Of a stretch of 64,000 nucleotides of DNA, positions 12,559-23,104 are shown piece by piece. The translations under genes and the position numbers were made by a program. This stretch comes from Batillaria attramentaria. Its lineage: Eukaryota; Mollusca; Gastropoda; Batillariidae. The notes under the pieces are model-generated. The model was given only the letters and a program-made list of their open reading frames with translations. It did not search any database and was not told where the DNA came from. How positions within the stretch are numbered: the stretch's first letter is position 1; each line of letters opens with the position of its first letter. Location: assembly GCA_018292915.2 (NCBI GenBank), contig JACVVK020000035.1, positions 1,701,501 to 1,765,500 of the forward strand, read 5' to 3'.

Positions 12559-12564
12559 AATAAA
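12559..12564 (+). terminator. Poly(A) signal AATAAA
   Basis: AATAAAAACC lies 19 bases after the stop of the 12163-12540 ORF, a position compatible with a very short 3' UTR. Confidence 0.35.
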
Positions 12565-12689
12565 AACCGCAGATGGTGGGTTTTACGGCAGGACATCCGG
12601 GTCTTTCGTCAAGACGCTCACTCGGCGCGGAGGACGTGGTCATCCTGTCGAAAGACAGTTAGGGTGTTTACGGTAGCTGAACCGACGGC

Positions 12690-13610
12690 AGTAATCAGTT
12701 CAGCTAGCAGCGGTAATGATGACGATAGAAAGGTAATCGGAAGCATCTTCGTGTTCTTTTGTGAAGCGTGTGTCCTGCCAGTGTTTACCAATGCCAACAT
12801 CGCTGCTGAAGGCTGTTTCGCGATTCCATGATTCAAATTATGTTACAATGTTACCAATAGGATGTAAGGTCCACCTGTTCAGCTTGCTAATGAGGACGAT
12901 TGTCGGACAGGTCAGAGGATGCCTGCTCCAGTAGGTTCTTTTCTGAAGCGCGTGCCCTGCCAGTATTTTGCAACATATAATTCTAATAACTGCCGTGCCA
13001 GGGAGGTTGCTTTGTAACTCCATGGCCCAGTTGGTATGATAATCACAGTAATGCCAATAAGTTCCGGCCTGATCATCGAGCAGCGGTAATACTGACCACT
13101 GATAGAGATCAGAGAAAGCATCTCCGTATTGTCACAGTTTCGTGAAGCATGTTTCCTAGAAATGCCAAAAACTATGTTGAATGCTGCTTTGTGTAATTCC
13201 ATGATCAAAATTATACATGTTCCGCCTCATCAACTAGCATCGGTAATGATGACAATGAAAAGGTCAGCGGAAGCATCACTGAGTTCTTTACCAAGCGTGT
13301 CAGTGTCCTGCCAATGTTGTACTGAGTAATGTGAAAATCTCTGTTGACGACCGGCTGCTTTGTAATTCCATAATGCAAATCACGCAGCAATGATACCGAG
13401 AGGCTACAATTAAGTTCCGAGTCCACGTGATCAGCGGGTAGCAGCATTATGATGACGGTGGAAAGGTTAGCGGAAACATCTTCGACTGTTCTTTTGCGGA
13501 CACCGAAGCGTGCGTCCTGCCAATGTTTTACTAATGCCAGCACCTCTGTTGGAAGCTGCTTTATAATTCCGTGATACAAAGTTTTTGTGACAATGATACC
13601 CCACCGGAGC
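12690..13610. repeat. Five-unit diverged tandem repeat, about 150-200 bp period
   Basis: Units begin near 12695, 12889, 13084, 13243 and 13443. Each carries, in order, a GGTAATGATGACGAT-like start, a GGAAGCATC segment, TTCTTTT then AAGCGTG and GTCCTGCCAATG, a GCTGCTTTGTAATTCCATGAT segment and a variable AT-rich end. Identity between units is well below 100%, so the array is old. The minus-strand frames of 122, 98 and 72 codons repeat parts of one another because of this and are not separate genes. Confidence 0.8.
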
Positions 13611-14680
13611 GAGGTTCAGTTTTTCTGGGTTTGGGGACGAACTATGCTGCCCCTCCGGCTGAGGTGCTAGTTCTGTTCTTTCCAGTTGAGGCAGACAGTG
13701 ACATGTAGCATCACTCCGGCCGCCCTCAAGTTCTTACAAACAACTCTATGTGAAAAGACATGGAACACATGGACATGGAAACTTTAGTTTATACGTAAAG
13801 TGACTCTGAAAGATCTGGCTGAGGCTTGGCGGATTTACAAAGTTAGGGCAGATCTGGTCTGCAAGTCAGTTGCCGGCGCAGTCGGTTTCAAGTGCTGTAT
13901 TGTGAGTCTCAACTGCTTTCAAACATCTGAATGCCTCACATCAGTCCAGGCCTTTGGCAGACCATTCGGATTCTAACCATCTCAGTTTAGCCTCGTCAGT
14001 TGCGAGGTCAACTCAACTCGTGAACCAAGCCATTGCAAACTGACCTCGATCCAGTGGAAGCACTCCCGCACTGAACTGCGCGGCTGTTCAGTATTTGGGA
14101 TTTCATTTGGTCAGTCAGTGTAGTCAAGTTGTGTGTCTCTGGACTCGACTGATGACATTTAAAATATGAAATGCCGGTCTCATATCCCAGTCAAGCCATT
14201 TAGAAGATTCATTGATTTTTTGTTTTTTTGTTTTGGTCTTTGTTTTTCGAAAGCCTTTACTCCAGCAATATCGCCGTACCTGTTGTAACACGTGCTTATG
14301 TGCCTCAGTATGAAGCCGGCGGTGGTTGACGTATTGCTTTCATCATTACGTGGTTTGCAGTTCTACTTACCACTTTACACTGCCCTCTCCCGAACCACGC
14401 ATACACGGCACCCTAGTGATGAGCACCAGAGAACAGCAGGGTCGAAGGTTACTGTGTGCACGTGCATGCGCGTGCTGGAGCGCTGGCCCACCAGGGGAGG
14501 CGCACAGACGTTGTGAAACCGCACCCTCCTGATGGAAAAAGCAGTTCACGCAGTCAGTGGGGTTTACGCTAGTTGAATCTATGTAATGGCAGTGCAGTAC
14601 TTTGAAAAGCATGTTTACATGAGAGAAGTCATGCTGAGTTGGAGTTGGCCGCCGTAAGTTTGGAAATGGCCTCCGTAAGT
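13611..14680. other. Unannotated sequence
   Basis: It follows the tandem array. No coding or repeat feature could be supported. Short frames near 14292-14612 overlap on both strands without a recognisable product. Confidence 0.4.
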
Positions 14681-14684
14681 TTGG

Positions 14685-14790
14685 AGTTGATACTGTTGGG
14701 AAGTCTAGTCGAGCTGAAAGAGCATTAGACTCTCACTGAATGTTTGGGTCATGAGAGCGATACTGTGACGGCCCTGATTGACGTCGAAAG

Positions 14791-14842
<52 letters not shown>

Positions 14843-14975
14843 AAGTTCGGCTCACAGCGAGAGTAAACTGACCCTCTGTAATCAAATAATTGGAATAGTT
14901 TTTCTTTCTCGGCGTTGTCCCGTTTTTTTTTTTATTTCACCCTTATGTGATGGAAAGGGACGTTAAACCCGCCGG
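14685..14975 (+). mobile_element. Diverged SINE family 1 copy split by (GT)n
   Basis: A degenerate tRNA-like head (GAAAGAGCATTAGACTCTCA then TTTGGGTCATGAGAGCGATA) precedes the (GT)n tract at 14794-14841. The family tail (TTTCACCCTTATGTGATGG then GGGACGTTAAAC) follows at 14935-14970. The middle is replaced by the microsatellite and unrelated sequence. Confidence 0.5.
14794..14841. repeat. (TG)24 microsatellite
   Basis: Pure TG repeat. Confidence 0.97.
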
Positions 14976-14979
14976 CAAA

Positions 14980-15865
14980 TCTACCAGCTGACCAGCCCTA
15001 AATATTTTCCTAAGTTTCGTCCACTTTGGAAATTTACATTTGCTTTATTATCACCAGACTGCTGACTGCTGACCTAGAACTGATAAACTGCACTAAACAA
15101 GGGAAAGCGGAGAACTTTCTTGTTCAGCAAAGTGACGGAATTAGCAGAGTGTATTCCTTTAGTCTGATGGCTCGAGTGCCATATGGCAACATTGCTGTCT
15201 GAGTTGGTTCGTGGCATCAGTGCACTGATATGTAATGAGAGACTGAAAATGAGAGAAGAGGCTCCATAAGTCGAAGGCGGCCTTTGAGGGCCGCATACAT
15301 GGCAAAACATATTAAAACTTAAAACGATTCATGTGTCCTTACAATATGGAAATCTTGATCGTCTTCTAAAAGTAATCATGTCAACTACAGAGAGGGAATG
15401 TAACAGCAGCCTCATCGCTCCAGAACGGGTCATACAGCGAGTCTGCAGTTACGTCCCCGACGGGCATAGCTTGTCTTTCCTTCGCCGACTAAGATGATTA
15501 ACGTGATTAGAAAGTGACCAGTCCGCTACCCCGCCCCAACCAGCCACAAAAGCCAGTAGCCTACAGTGGGCAGCGACCTTCCAGGCGTGTCAAGCCGAAT
15601 CAGGCGCGTCCGAGACAATATGGCGACGCTGTCAAGTGGCCATCGTGGGTTGCGGGACGCGGGACTGTGTTCCAGTGTTCGGGACCCTACCGCTCCCGAC
15701 TGCCCGCCTCCCCGCCTGACATGCAATCACCAGCAAGTCTCGATCAGTCTCGCCCACAGGGTGCAGTTCGATAAAATGGCGGAGCTTTTACATGTACCAC
15801 TCAACAGACCCGCATGCAGAAAAAAAAATCTTCTCAATGAAGACTTCGGCCTGTCCCAGTTTACA
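14980..15865. other. Unannotated sequence
   Basis: Overlapping frames at 15514-15774, 15526-15726 and 15566-15940 lie in GC-rich sequence and do not resemble known proteins. Confidence 0.35.
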
Positions 15866-15867
15866 AT

Positions 15868-16056
15868 GACACCAAACAAGTTTTGGGGCTTTCACGGGTG
15901 CAACTCTCTCTCTTTGGAACAACCTGCCCGCTCATCGTGATGTTACGGTTAGTCGCATCCTCTGCAACCGCCGTCTAACCAAAATCACTCGAAATCAAAT
16001 CAGAAAAAAGTATTTTGTCCAAAGGCAGGGTGGGTGGCTGTTTATCGCCTTCTGTC
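15868..16056 (+). pseudogene. Possible LINE ORF C-terminal remnant
   Basis: One + frame reads TSFGAFTGATLSLWNNLPAH and stays open for about 60 codons, to a stop near 16068. The pattern FxxxGATLWNNLPxH resembles the end of LINE reverse-transcriptase proteins, as at 10405-10638, but what follows (RDVTVSRILCNRRLTK) does not match closely. Treat it as a weak relic. Confidence 0.3.
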
Positions 16057-16204
16057 CACAACGAAAATGATCTGACAGTCCTGATCAACCACTGTTATTG
16101 CTTCAGTTCAAATCTTATTTTATCAAAATCAACAGAATCCAATTTTAACTCTTCAAATCCAATGCAAAAATCGCAATTTTACTTGAAATCTTCGGATCAC
16201 TAGA

Positions 16205-16294
16205 AGCCACTTGACGCCACTATTATGCAATCTGCAGCAGTTTCGCCCCTGGCGGAAAGGCCCACGTCTTGCGTAATAGTGGCTTGAAGTGGCT
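16205..16294. repeat. Imperfect palindrome with 26 bp arms
   Basis: The left arm 16205-16230 (AGCCACTTGACGCCACTATT...) is the reverse complement of the right arm 16269-16294 with about three mismatches, around a 38-base loop. The transcript could fold into a long hairpin. An AGTGGCT motif recurs again just downstream (near 16310). It may be a small foldback element or a MITE remnant. Confidence 0.7.
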
Positions 16295-16299
16295 CATAC

Positions 16300-17020
16300 T
16301 GGTGTGTAGTGGCTTGTTCTTTTTAACCAGGGGGTGGTCTGTCTCGGGCCCTTAAGAGTTACGAAATAAGGTGATTATTTCTTCCTTTATATCATAAACA
16401 TGCACACTGAAATTGGTAGAGCGGTGGTGTGATCATGTGGCTGCAACTCCCTTTACTTCCCCAAGTGCTGGGATCGCTTGAGAACATCACTACAAAGGAC
16501 TGAAAAATTGTTCACGTGCGTTTGTATGCTGAACGTGGGCACACACAGAAAAGTAATGGAGCTGTGATGTGCGTAAAAACGGCAAAACATGGCGAATTTG
16601 ACCCCACGAGCGCGACTCCCCTTCCCAAGTGCCGGGATCCGTCCGTCTGGCGGCGGGCTTTGCAGTCGATCATATCTTGTGTTTGTGTAGTCGCCTAATC
16701 CGCCATGTGCCCTAGGGGAGGTTTAAGCCAAGTTTTTTGAGGGGCGAGTACCCGGAGACTGCAGAGTGAAGCTGTCTTTTGTGCGTACAAACTATGCGAA
16801 TTGGGTCTTCTGGTCTAGTGTTGGATTACACTTTGTCACCATGTTCGTCAAGTTTATTTGTACTGTGATTTTTGTGAGTTGTTTGTCGTTGTTTGATGGC
16901 GGTGTTGTCGATTTGGTTTGAACACCAGTCGGTCTTGTACACATACAAAAACAATATGCAAACAACACCAAAAAACTGTGCCCCGGGGTGGTCCTGCGTA
17001 CATTTGAATTTGACAAGAAA
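16300..17020. other. Unannotated sequence
   Basis: A tRNA-like phrase (TTGGTAGAGCGGTGGTGTG, about 16411) and two related segments (CCCCAAGTGCTGGGATCG near 16459; CCCAAGTGCCGGGATCCG near 16624) suggest a decayed and partly duplicated SINE-like sequence, too diverged to call. Confidence 0.3.
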
Positions 17021-17026
17021 AACATT

Positions 17027-17065
17027 CCCCCCCCCCCCCCCCCCCCCCCCCCACCCCTCTCCGTC

Positions 17066-17119
<54 letters not shown>
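17027..17119. repeat. Poly-C and (GA)n microsatellites
   Basis: Poly-C at 17027-17052 and (GA)n at 17069-17119. They account for the SLSLSL/GGGG frames on the minus strand. Confidence 0.95.
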
Positions 17120-17120
<1 letters not shown>

Positions 17121-18140
17121 AGACAAAAAACTGAACAACAACAACGAAAAAAAACCCAACAACAAAAAAAAATAATAAAATAAAAACAAAACAATAGAAA
17201 AAAGAAACCTCAAACAACCACAACAGAAAATGCCAGGAGTTAATTTCGAGCACTACACCGCAAGCTACGCGTGGAGTTAGACTACCCCTGAACAAACGAC
17301 TGGAGGAGACCATCTCGACAGAAGACGCAGAATACTTGGCGCCCGCTGCCGGGAACCTGTGAGTCCTACAGTGGTGAGTACCCACCAGGAGACATCGGAA
17401 CCACCCTCGTCACAAACCCTCGCTATACAAAACACTGACAAGCGTTTCTGTCATATCCTTCGATGACACTGAACCAAACCGCTCACTAAATTTAGTCCAC
17501 TCGTTACACACTTCGACGCCCTCATCGATGCTGTATCCCCCAGCACGCCAACAATTTCAAAGAATACGTATTTTGTTCCCTTCGCCGGCATTATCGCGGA
17601 TTGTTGTGGGTAGACAAGGTAAGCGGTGCTGTGTCTGGACGTTGGTCTCGTGTTTGACGGCTCCACAATAGCGATGATTAGTCCAAGAGTCGCGTGTTTC
17701 CCGCCACAGCCGACAACCTGACAAGCGACGGATTAGCAGAGCTGTGCTATTTCATGTCCGGCAAATCCTCTTGATTGGAACTCGACGCTAGCCTAGTGTC
17801 CTCAGCCCAGACCGGTTGTCGTTCTTGACAGCGCATAGCGGTTGTCGTTCTTCCTGAGGTTCATGTAGTAGGGGTGATGGAGGGCCGGCTGCCGTTGTTG
17901 ATGGCGTGAACCGCTCGTGTCACGTGGCATCGAGTGCCAACGGCAGACAAGTCTGTCAAGCCAGAGACAGTCACTGACGTCTGTGGTAAAGCTGATCACA
18001 TTCTGTTGTCTGTGCAAATTGTCCTCCTCGATCAGATTGAAGCTGGCCGCAAACACCAGTTGACAATAATCATTGCCGTGACACGCAGTGCACTCCGTAG
18101 CACCCGTGCCATTTTGCAGATGGGCTGACGGCTGTCCAGC
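17120..18140. other. Unannotated sequence, A-rich at its start
   Basis: A-rich simple sequence at 17125-17225, then mixed sequence. Minus-strand frames continue beyond the relic at 18211 but with many stops. Confidence 0.35.
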
Positions 18141-18248
18141 GTGGTGAGGCGCAACACGGTCTCTCGTCAGCTCACTGCCTCACCGGGCGCGAGAAGCTCG
18201 TGCAGCTTGTTCAGTGACTCTTCTTCAGGTCCCCAGCCACGTCGTTCA
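18141..18248 (-). repeat. Inverted copy of the segment at 21540-21660
   Basis: The + strand here contains GCGCGAGAAGCTCGTGCAGC followed by a GTGACTCTTC segment, then GGTCCCCAGCCACGTCG. The reverse complement of 21540-21660 carries the same blocks in the same order, with small indels. The two copies are about 3.4 kb apart in opposite orientation. Confidence 0.75.
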
Positions 18249-18417
18249 ACCAGACATAGAACTGGCCAGGATCGGTCCTCTGTCTACAACTCCTAGACAC
18301 TCGTCCAAATTCTTCCACAACCACACACACCCCGTCAATGATGAGTCGCCAGTTGTCCTTGCTTGGAGCGTGACAAGCAAAGCTAGTGCATTGAGACGCG
18401 GTCTCATTATGCCAAAA
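18211..18417 (-). pseudogene. Coding-like relic, unknown protein
   Basis: The minus strand holds a 68-codon open stretch with protein-like composition: FWHNETASQC..., then KDNWRLIIDGVCVVVEEFGR, then TDPGQFYVWLNDVAGDLKKS and a stop. It has no ATG of its own. Just upstream (18425-18560, minus) a second stretch reads SHELRDYGQFGGEWWQRFIQ between stops. An alternative frame past the stop reads EEESLNKLHELLAPGEAVS, so a frameshift may have split one protein. I do not recognise the family. It could be an exon of a real gene (an acceptor-like CACTAG lies near 18390) or a decayed transposon protein. Confidence 0.35.
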
Positions 18418-18956
18418 TTAGTGTCCTTAATTGTTTTCCGTCATCTGTATAAACCTCTGCCACCACTCACCACCAAACTGTCCATAATCTCTCAATTCGT
18501 GGCTCTACAGTTTCGGAGTCAAAAATTTTCGATTATCATACGTGAAACCGTGGACGGTCATTCGCGATAATTTAATACTCGTTAATACTCATTAACTGAT
18601 TAAATCGTTGGTACAATGGCCAGGGACAAACTCAGTGAAGCACGCGCTTGACTGCAGACTGGAGCCAGTATTGATAACAGAATGATGGATTTGGTGGATG
18701 GTTTTTTTTATACCTCAAGACGTCAGGTCTAGAGTCTCGTCTTTCGGTAATTCATACCTGGTTCAACAAAACTTTGTTTTCTCTGTTCCAGATTTCACAT
18801 TATTCTGCGTTGCATAGGCTCACCAGAGCTGAAGCCGCGTTCCAAAATATCGACAAAATGTCCCACGGAAGGCAAACATATCGGTCTGTCTAGTTGCACG
18901 GGGTTTGAGAAAATGGCGGTAAGTTTTTCCGGTGCCACATCGATTCAAAAGGGTGG

Positions 18957-19036
18957 ATGGGTGTTTGGGGGTTTAATGTCCTTTTCCACCACATACGGGT
19001 GATATCAAAGACGGGGCAACGATGAAAATGAGAAAT
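18957..19036 (-). mobile_element. SINE family 1, 3' part
   Basis: GGTTTAATGTCCTTTTCCAC and GGGTGATATCAAAGACGGGG are the family tail and body in reverse. The tRNA-like head is missing, and the sequence departs from the family after GCAACGATGAAAATGAG. Confidence 0.65.
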
Positions 19037-19039
19037 CTT

Positions 19040-19505
19040 TTAGAATTAGACTAAAATCTGTACAATTTGGTGTGGTTTGGCTTGATATTAGGTGTTTCAG
19101 AGGAGGAAACACACCTTTTTGGGGGGAGGACAATTTTTAGCCAAAAGTGGAAATCCGCCAGAAGGTGTAAGATTTTAAGCCCTGAACCACGCGTTTGAAA
19201 TATGAACATGCGCACATCTTTATATTGTAGCAAATTTTCTGTGTGCGTGCATGCGTGTCGGTATATCTCTCTCTCCAGGAGACGACTCGTACCGACAAAA
19301 AAACAACAACAACAACAAAAAAACCCTGCCTGCCAGTACAGTGTAAAGAAGGGTCAAAATCCGGATCTTGTTGCCTCAGTCATACACAATATGAAATCCC
19401 ACAAAAAAGCTGAACATTGTGTACCTCGGTATTCTTGATTGAAGACATTTCGCTGAAATTTGTTTAAAAGAGAATGCTAACCAACTGAAACCTCTCTCTC
19501 CTAAT
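19040..19505. other. Unannotated sequence
   Basis: Contains a short A/CAA-rich simple stretch at 19296-19325. No gene seen. Confidence 0.35.
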
Positions 19506-19507
19506 TT

Positions 19508-19637
19508 GTGATCTCCCATTGCAAGTTTGCTATAAATGAACGATTACTGAGCATATTGTAAGTTTATCGTGTGCTCAAAACTGTTTCCTTGTATCTCCAC
19601 TATACCTTACGAAATAAATCTGTTTAAACCAAGACAT
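19508..19637 (+). repeat. Dispersed repeat shared with 48640-48770
   Basis: Both copies share TTGTGATCT, then a run containing GTAAGTTTATCGTGT or ATAAGTTTATCTTGT, then TGTTTCCTTGTATCTCC, then AATCTGTTTAAAC in the same order and orientation. This is a low-copy interspersed family of unknown type. Confidence 0.65.
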
Positions 19638-20019
19638 CTCGTGGTCCTCAATCGATCACGACATCAGTGCGGTTATAGAGTGTATTGTGAAGTATGACAC
19701 TTTTACAGTGGGCAAAACTGACGAGGGAGAGAGTGAAATGTCTTCAACGGCAATAGACTGTTTTGAATCGACACGACACCCGTAAAACTCACCACCATTT
19801 TGAGTACCCCCCGTGAGTTCAGTTATCGCTGGCGATCTGCACGTGGGAAGCGGCACCCCTGGAAACTGGCATCGGCGCCTCGATGTCAATCTTTTGAAAC
19901 CGCGCTCGTGCCGTAACCATGGCTACAATTCGCTCGTGTCAGATTGTACGATTATGCTTCGGAAATGGCGCCCTAAAATGGTTGTGTATGGTTTTGAAAT
20001 CGAAGCAGTATAAGGACTG

Positions 20020-20050
20020 GGTTTTTGTTTGTTTGTTTGTTTGTTTGTTT
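20020..20050. repeat. (TTTG)n simple repeat
   Basis: Five to six TTTG units. Similar short TTTG arrays occur at 6105-6120 and 11388-11422. Confidence 0.85.
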
Positions 20051-20244
20051 TTCTTTTTCCTCGACAGAGACGGTCCAACGACTGCAGAGAGCTGAACAGG
20101 AAGTGGCCGAGAGCTTTGCGGAAATGTCGAACATATCAACTTTTGCAGTGCCTTGCTTGGATTCAAATCATTGACGCATTTATTTTACTGGAGTCAATAC
20201 AGACATTATGTTATGTTATGTTATGGGTAGTCATTCTAGTCAAC

Positions 20245-20345
20245 TCGGCGCATTGAGTTTTCAAGTTCTAGAGAAAATGTGCCCTACAAATACCATTTAT
20301 CGTTATTATTATCATAGTTATCATAATTATTATTATTATTATTAA
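20245..20345 (+). mobile_element. LINE 3' end with (ATT)n tail
   Basis: CGGCGCATTGAGTTTTC and GTGCCCTACAAATACCATTT match the 3' UTR of the LINE fragment at 10639-10787, followed by an ATT-rich tail. No coding part remains. Confidence 0.65.
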
Positions 20346-20551
20346 CTCGCGTGTATACCAGACCGCAAAATCTTTCTTTCTGGTTGAACTGTCTGTCTGG
20401 ACTGAATAGTGTCCAGATGTAGTGTTCCGGTGGAATGCATGCTTGCCAGGTCCGTCTCCATTCATTCTCGTCGTGGAGACGCTAACTAAATACCAACTTA
20501 CCAACCAGCCCATGTAATTCTCGCACTTCTCTGGTTCTTCGGGTGGCCATG

Positions 20552-20950
20552 TCAGTATAGAACAAGTTCCTCCCAAACACTAGAGTTGTAAGATTCCACG
20601 TCAGCGGCGTGCCCGAAAATCTTCCTCAGCCCTGAGGTACCCTGCGTGCTGTCCATAACCCGTGCTTTGCACCAGAGAGCACATGAGTTTTCGGGCTTGT
20701 CCCAACACTGATTCACTTGTTGACGATGTGGTGGGCCGGGTAGAGGGATACCATGAACATGGATGTCTCTGGCTAGGTGTAGTCTGGTCGATACAAACAG
20801 GATTTCTATGCTAACTGACGGCACAGGGGTAGCCTCATGAAGGTCGTCAAGAGGAAATGCTTCCTGGATTTTTTCTGCGCGACAGTCAGTAACTAAAAGC
20901 CGGTTTGAAGGGCGGCAGGGGAATTGCTGGCTCTGTAGCGCAGGGTACAT
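20552..20950 (-). CDS. Uncertain 132-codon ORF
   Basis: A minus-strand frame from MYPALQSQQFPCRPSNRLLV to SSVWEELVLY and a stop. Composition is not microsatellite-like, and the segment NQCWDKPENSCALWCKARVM has several Cys and Trp. I recognise no domain, and no promoter or poly(A) signal is evident. It could be chance, part of a host exon, or a retroelement relic. Confidence 0.18.
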   Translation of the reverse strand: MYPALQSQQFPCRPSNRLLVTDCRAEKIQEAFPLDDLHEATPVPSVSIEILFVSTRLHLARDIHVHGIPLPGPPHRQQVNQCWDKPENSCALWCKARVMDSTQGTSGLRKIFGHAADVESYNSSVWEELVLY

Positions 20951-21539
20951 GAAATTACAATTAGACTGAGGTCAAAGCAGTAGCGTGACGGTCCACAACG
21001 GATGCAGCGTAAGCTCAAAAATGGACTAGATGCAGATTGTATCGAAACCGTGCTATCCCATCATGAGATCCGTTTGCAACATTTCGCTTACCCCGGGATT
21101 AACCACTATCAGTAACGGCACTCATGGACTCTCAGTTTACCGGCCTGCATGACGCCAGCCGAACTGCAATTGTCTCCACACGATATGATAATATGATGAA
21201 TGGCATGTTCCCGTCTAGTCTTGTCTCGTCACTTCTGACATTCACGAATTGCCATGCGCACCGGAAAGAAACAGGCGTTACTCGGGGCTTTAATACGCCT
21301 GCATGCTGATCGGACATTATCAGATTAAGGGCCCGGGCCGGATGGGAAAACGGCGGGTGATTTTTGGCGCGGCGGAAGATTGTCGTCTGCTGCTCTGTCT
21401 TCACGCAACGCGTCGTGATAAATGGGGACCATCAGACCTGCACAGCGTGCCCCGCCATTTGCAGACTGTTGCCGCATCGCTTGTCGCCGTATCATTACGC
21501 GCGCTAATTCTGCGAAATTTTAGGAAAACAGAAACCATG
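20951..21539. other. Unannotated sequence
   Basis: Relatively CpG-rich between 21240 and 21540. Frames occur on both strands without recognisable products. Confidence 0.35.
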
Positions 21540-21660
21540 CCCGGATGAGCGACGTGGCCGGGGACCTGACGTGGAAGAGTCACGTGACAAGCTGCACGAG
21601 CTTCTCGCGCTCACGGACGGAGGCGGCTCGATCAGTTGATGGGGGACCGTTTGGCGTCTC
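21540..21660 (+). repeat. Inverted copy of 18141-18248
   Basis: GGGGACCTGACGTGGAAGAG and CAAGCTGCACGAGCTTCTCG match the other copy on the opposite strand. One frame (VEESRDKLHELLALTDGG) parallels EEESLNKLHELLA in the other copy with an in-frame 3-base indel, suggesting that the shared block was once coding. Confidence 0.7.
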
Positions 21661-22190
21661 CCCACGCCGGAGAGTCGATTATCACGCGTGATTATGCAGA
21701 TTTCGTGTGATAACCGCGCGTGGACAAGCTTCAATCGCATTTGTAGTAATGAATGGTTGTTCAAACTGACGGACTGGATCATAGTGATGAAGATCGTGCA
21801 GGATGTGTCGGGGGTGGGGGGGGGGACGGTGGAATGGGACTGAGGAATGCTGTACCATCCCGGCCTATCGACGGTCATATCATGTTTTACAGGTACAGGA
21901 ATTCGCGTTGATAAGCTGTAATTTGGGAAGATTTTGTGGTTGGGATGACCCTTTGAATTTGCACAACGTGACTGCATGTGCTATATGTAGTTCGGTGTTT
22001 GAGTGCGCGTGGTTCTGAGACCCAAGCAGAGAACCTCTGACGTTGCCCAAAGCAAAGCAAAACAGCCCATATCCGCCCCAAAGTCACTCGCCCAGCCAAG
22101 CAGCCAAAGACACATGCCAGGAACAACTTGTCCTTAAGGGCTAAAAGCCATAGGACGTAAAGCAAGCTAATGATGATGCGCGTGGTTCAT
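21661..22190. other. Unannotated sequence
   Basis: No feature beyond a poly-G stretch near 21815-21826. AGGGCTAAAAGCCATAGG near 22137 faintly resembles the AGGGCTTAAAGCCGCGC repeat of 53935-54045. Confidence 0.35.
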
Positions 22191-22192
22191 TT

Positions 22193-22193
<1 letters not shown>

Positions 22194-22270
<77 letters not shown>
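22194..22270. repeat. Compound (GT)n(GTA)n microsatellite
   Basis: (GT)24 at 22194-22241 is followed by (GTA)9-10 to 22270. Confidence 0.95.
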
Positions 22271-22272
<2 letters not shown>

Positions 22273-22770
22273 GTTCAGATAACGGCGTCATAAGCAAGCT
22301 AAACAACGAGGAAAAGTGCCTACATGTCATTTTCAGACTGGGGAATTTTCCGAGTCATTTTGGCAATTTTCAGCCAAATTTCCTATCCTTTCAGCCGAAA
22401 TATCTTAGTTTCAGCCAAAGAAAAGGAAAGAGTAAAAAGGTTGCACACACTATCATGATACATGTCATACCATAAGGGACAGTGTAATTTCATTAATTTT
22501 TTGAAGACTTGCATGTCAGTACCAAGGCAGTATTTTACTTTTGGGTGCCAGGAGAGGCTAGTAAATGCCTTGAGAAATACTAAAATTTGTTTTCTTAAGT
22601 GGGGCATTGCCCTTGTGTTCCCCCAGCGGGGCGCTGCCTCTGCACCCCAACCTAGGTTTCAGTCTTTTTCTTCCCTCAGCAATTTCCCATCCTGCATTTT
22701 TGACATTGCATATTATTATTATTATTATTGCTTACTTTTTTTTTTACCAAACGCATTGCTGTTGATGCTG

Positions 22771-22772
<2 letters not shown>

Positions 22773-22822
<50 letters not shown>

Positions 22823-22836
22823 TGTGTGTGTGTGTG

Positions 22837-22879
<43 letters not shown>
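22773..22879. repeat. Compound (GT)n(GA)n microsatellite
   Basis: A GT tract with one GG slip near 22815 is followed directly by a GA tract. Confidence 0.95.
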
Positions 22880-22882
<3 letters not shown>

Positions 22883-22908
22883 GGGTGTGTTTTTTTGTTG
22901 TTGTTTTT

Positions 22909-23039
22909 TAGGTGTTTAACGTCCTTTTCCACCACGTGTGGATGATATCAAACACGGGTCAACGAGAAAAGGGCCTGCACAAATGTTTGGCCCCAGCCGG
23001 GATTCGAACTCAGGACCCGAGCATTGAGAGTCCAACGCG
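22909..23039 (-). mobile_element. SINE family 1 copy
   Basis: The minus copy runs from the tail (GTTTAACGTCCTTTTCCACC) through GATGATATCAAACACGGG to the B box (CCGGGATTCGAACTC) and CATTGAGAGTCCAACG. Its 5' end is overrun by (GA)n. Confidence 0.8.
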
Positions 23040-23104
23040 AGAGAGAGAGAGAGAGAGCCGGAGAGAGAGAGAGGAGAGAGAGAGAGAGAGCCGGAGAGAG
23101 AGAG
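23037..23104. repeat. (GA)n with GCCG interruptions
   Basis: GA repeat interrupted twice by GAGCCGGAGAG, so it contains a small duplicated unit. Confidence 0.9.

Noticed and set aside
12618..13579. Several minus-strand ORFs (72, 98 and 122 codons)
   Set aside because: They are readings through the diverged tandem units and partly repeat one another.
16405..16480. Decayed tRNA or SINE
   Set aside because: An A-box-like GGTAGAGCGGTGG is present but no convincing B box or family body.
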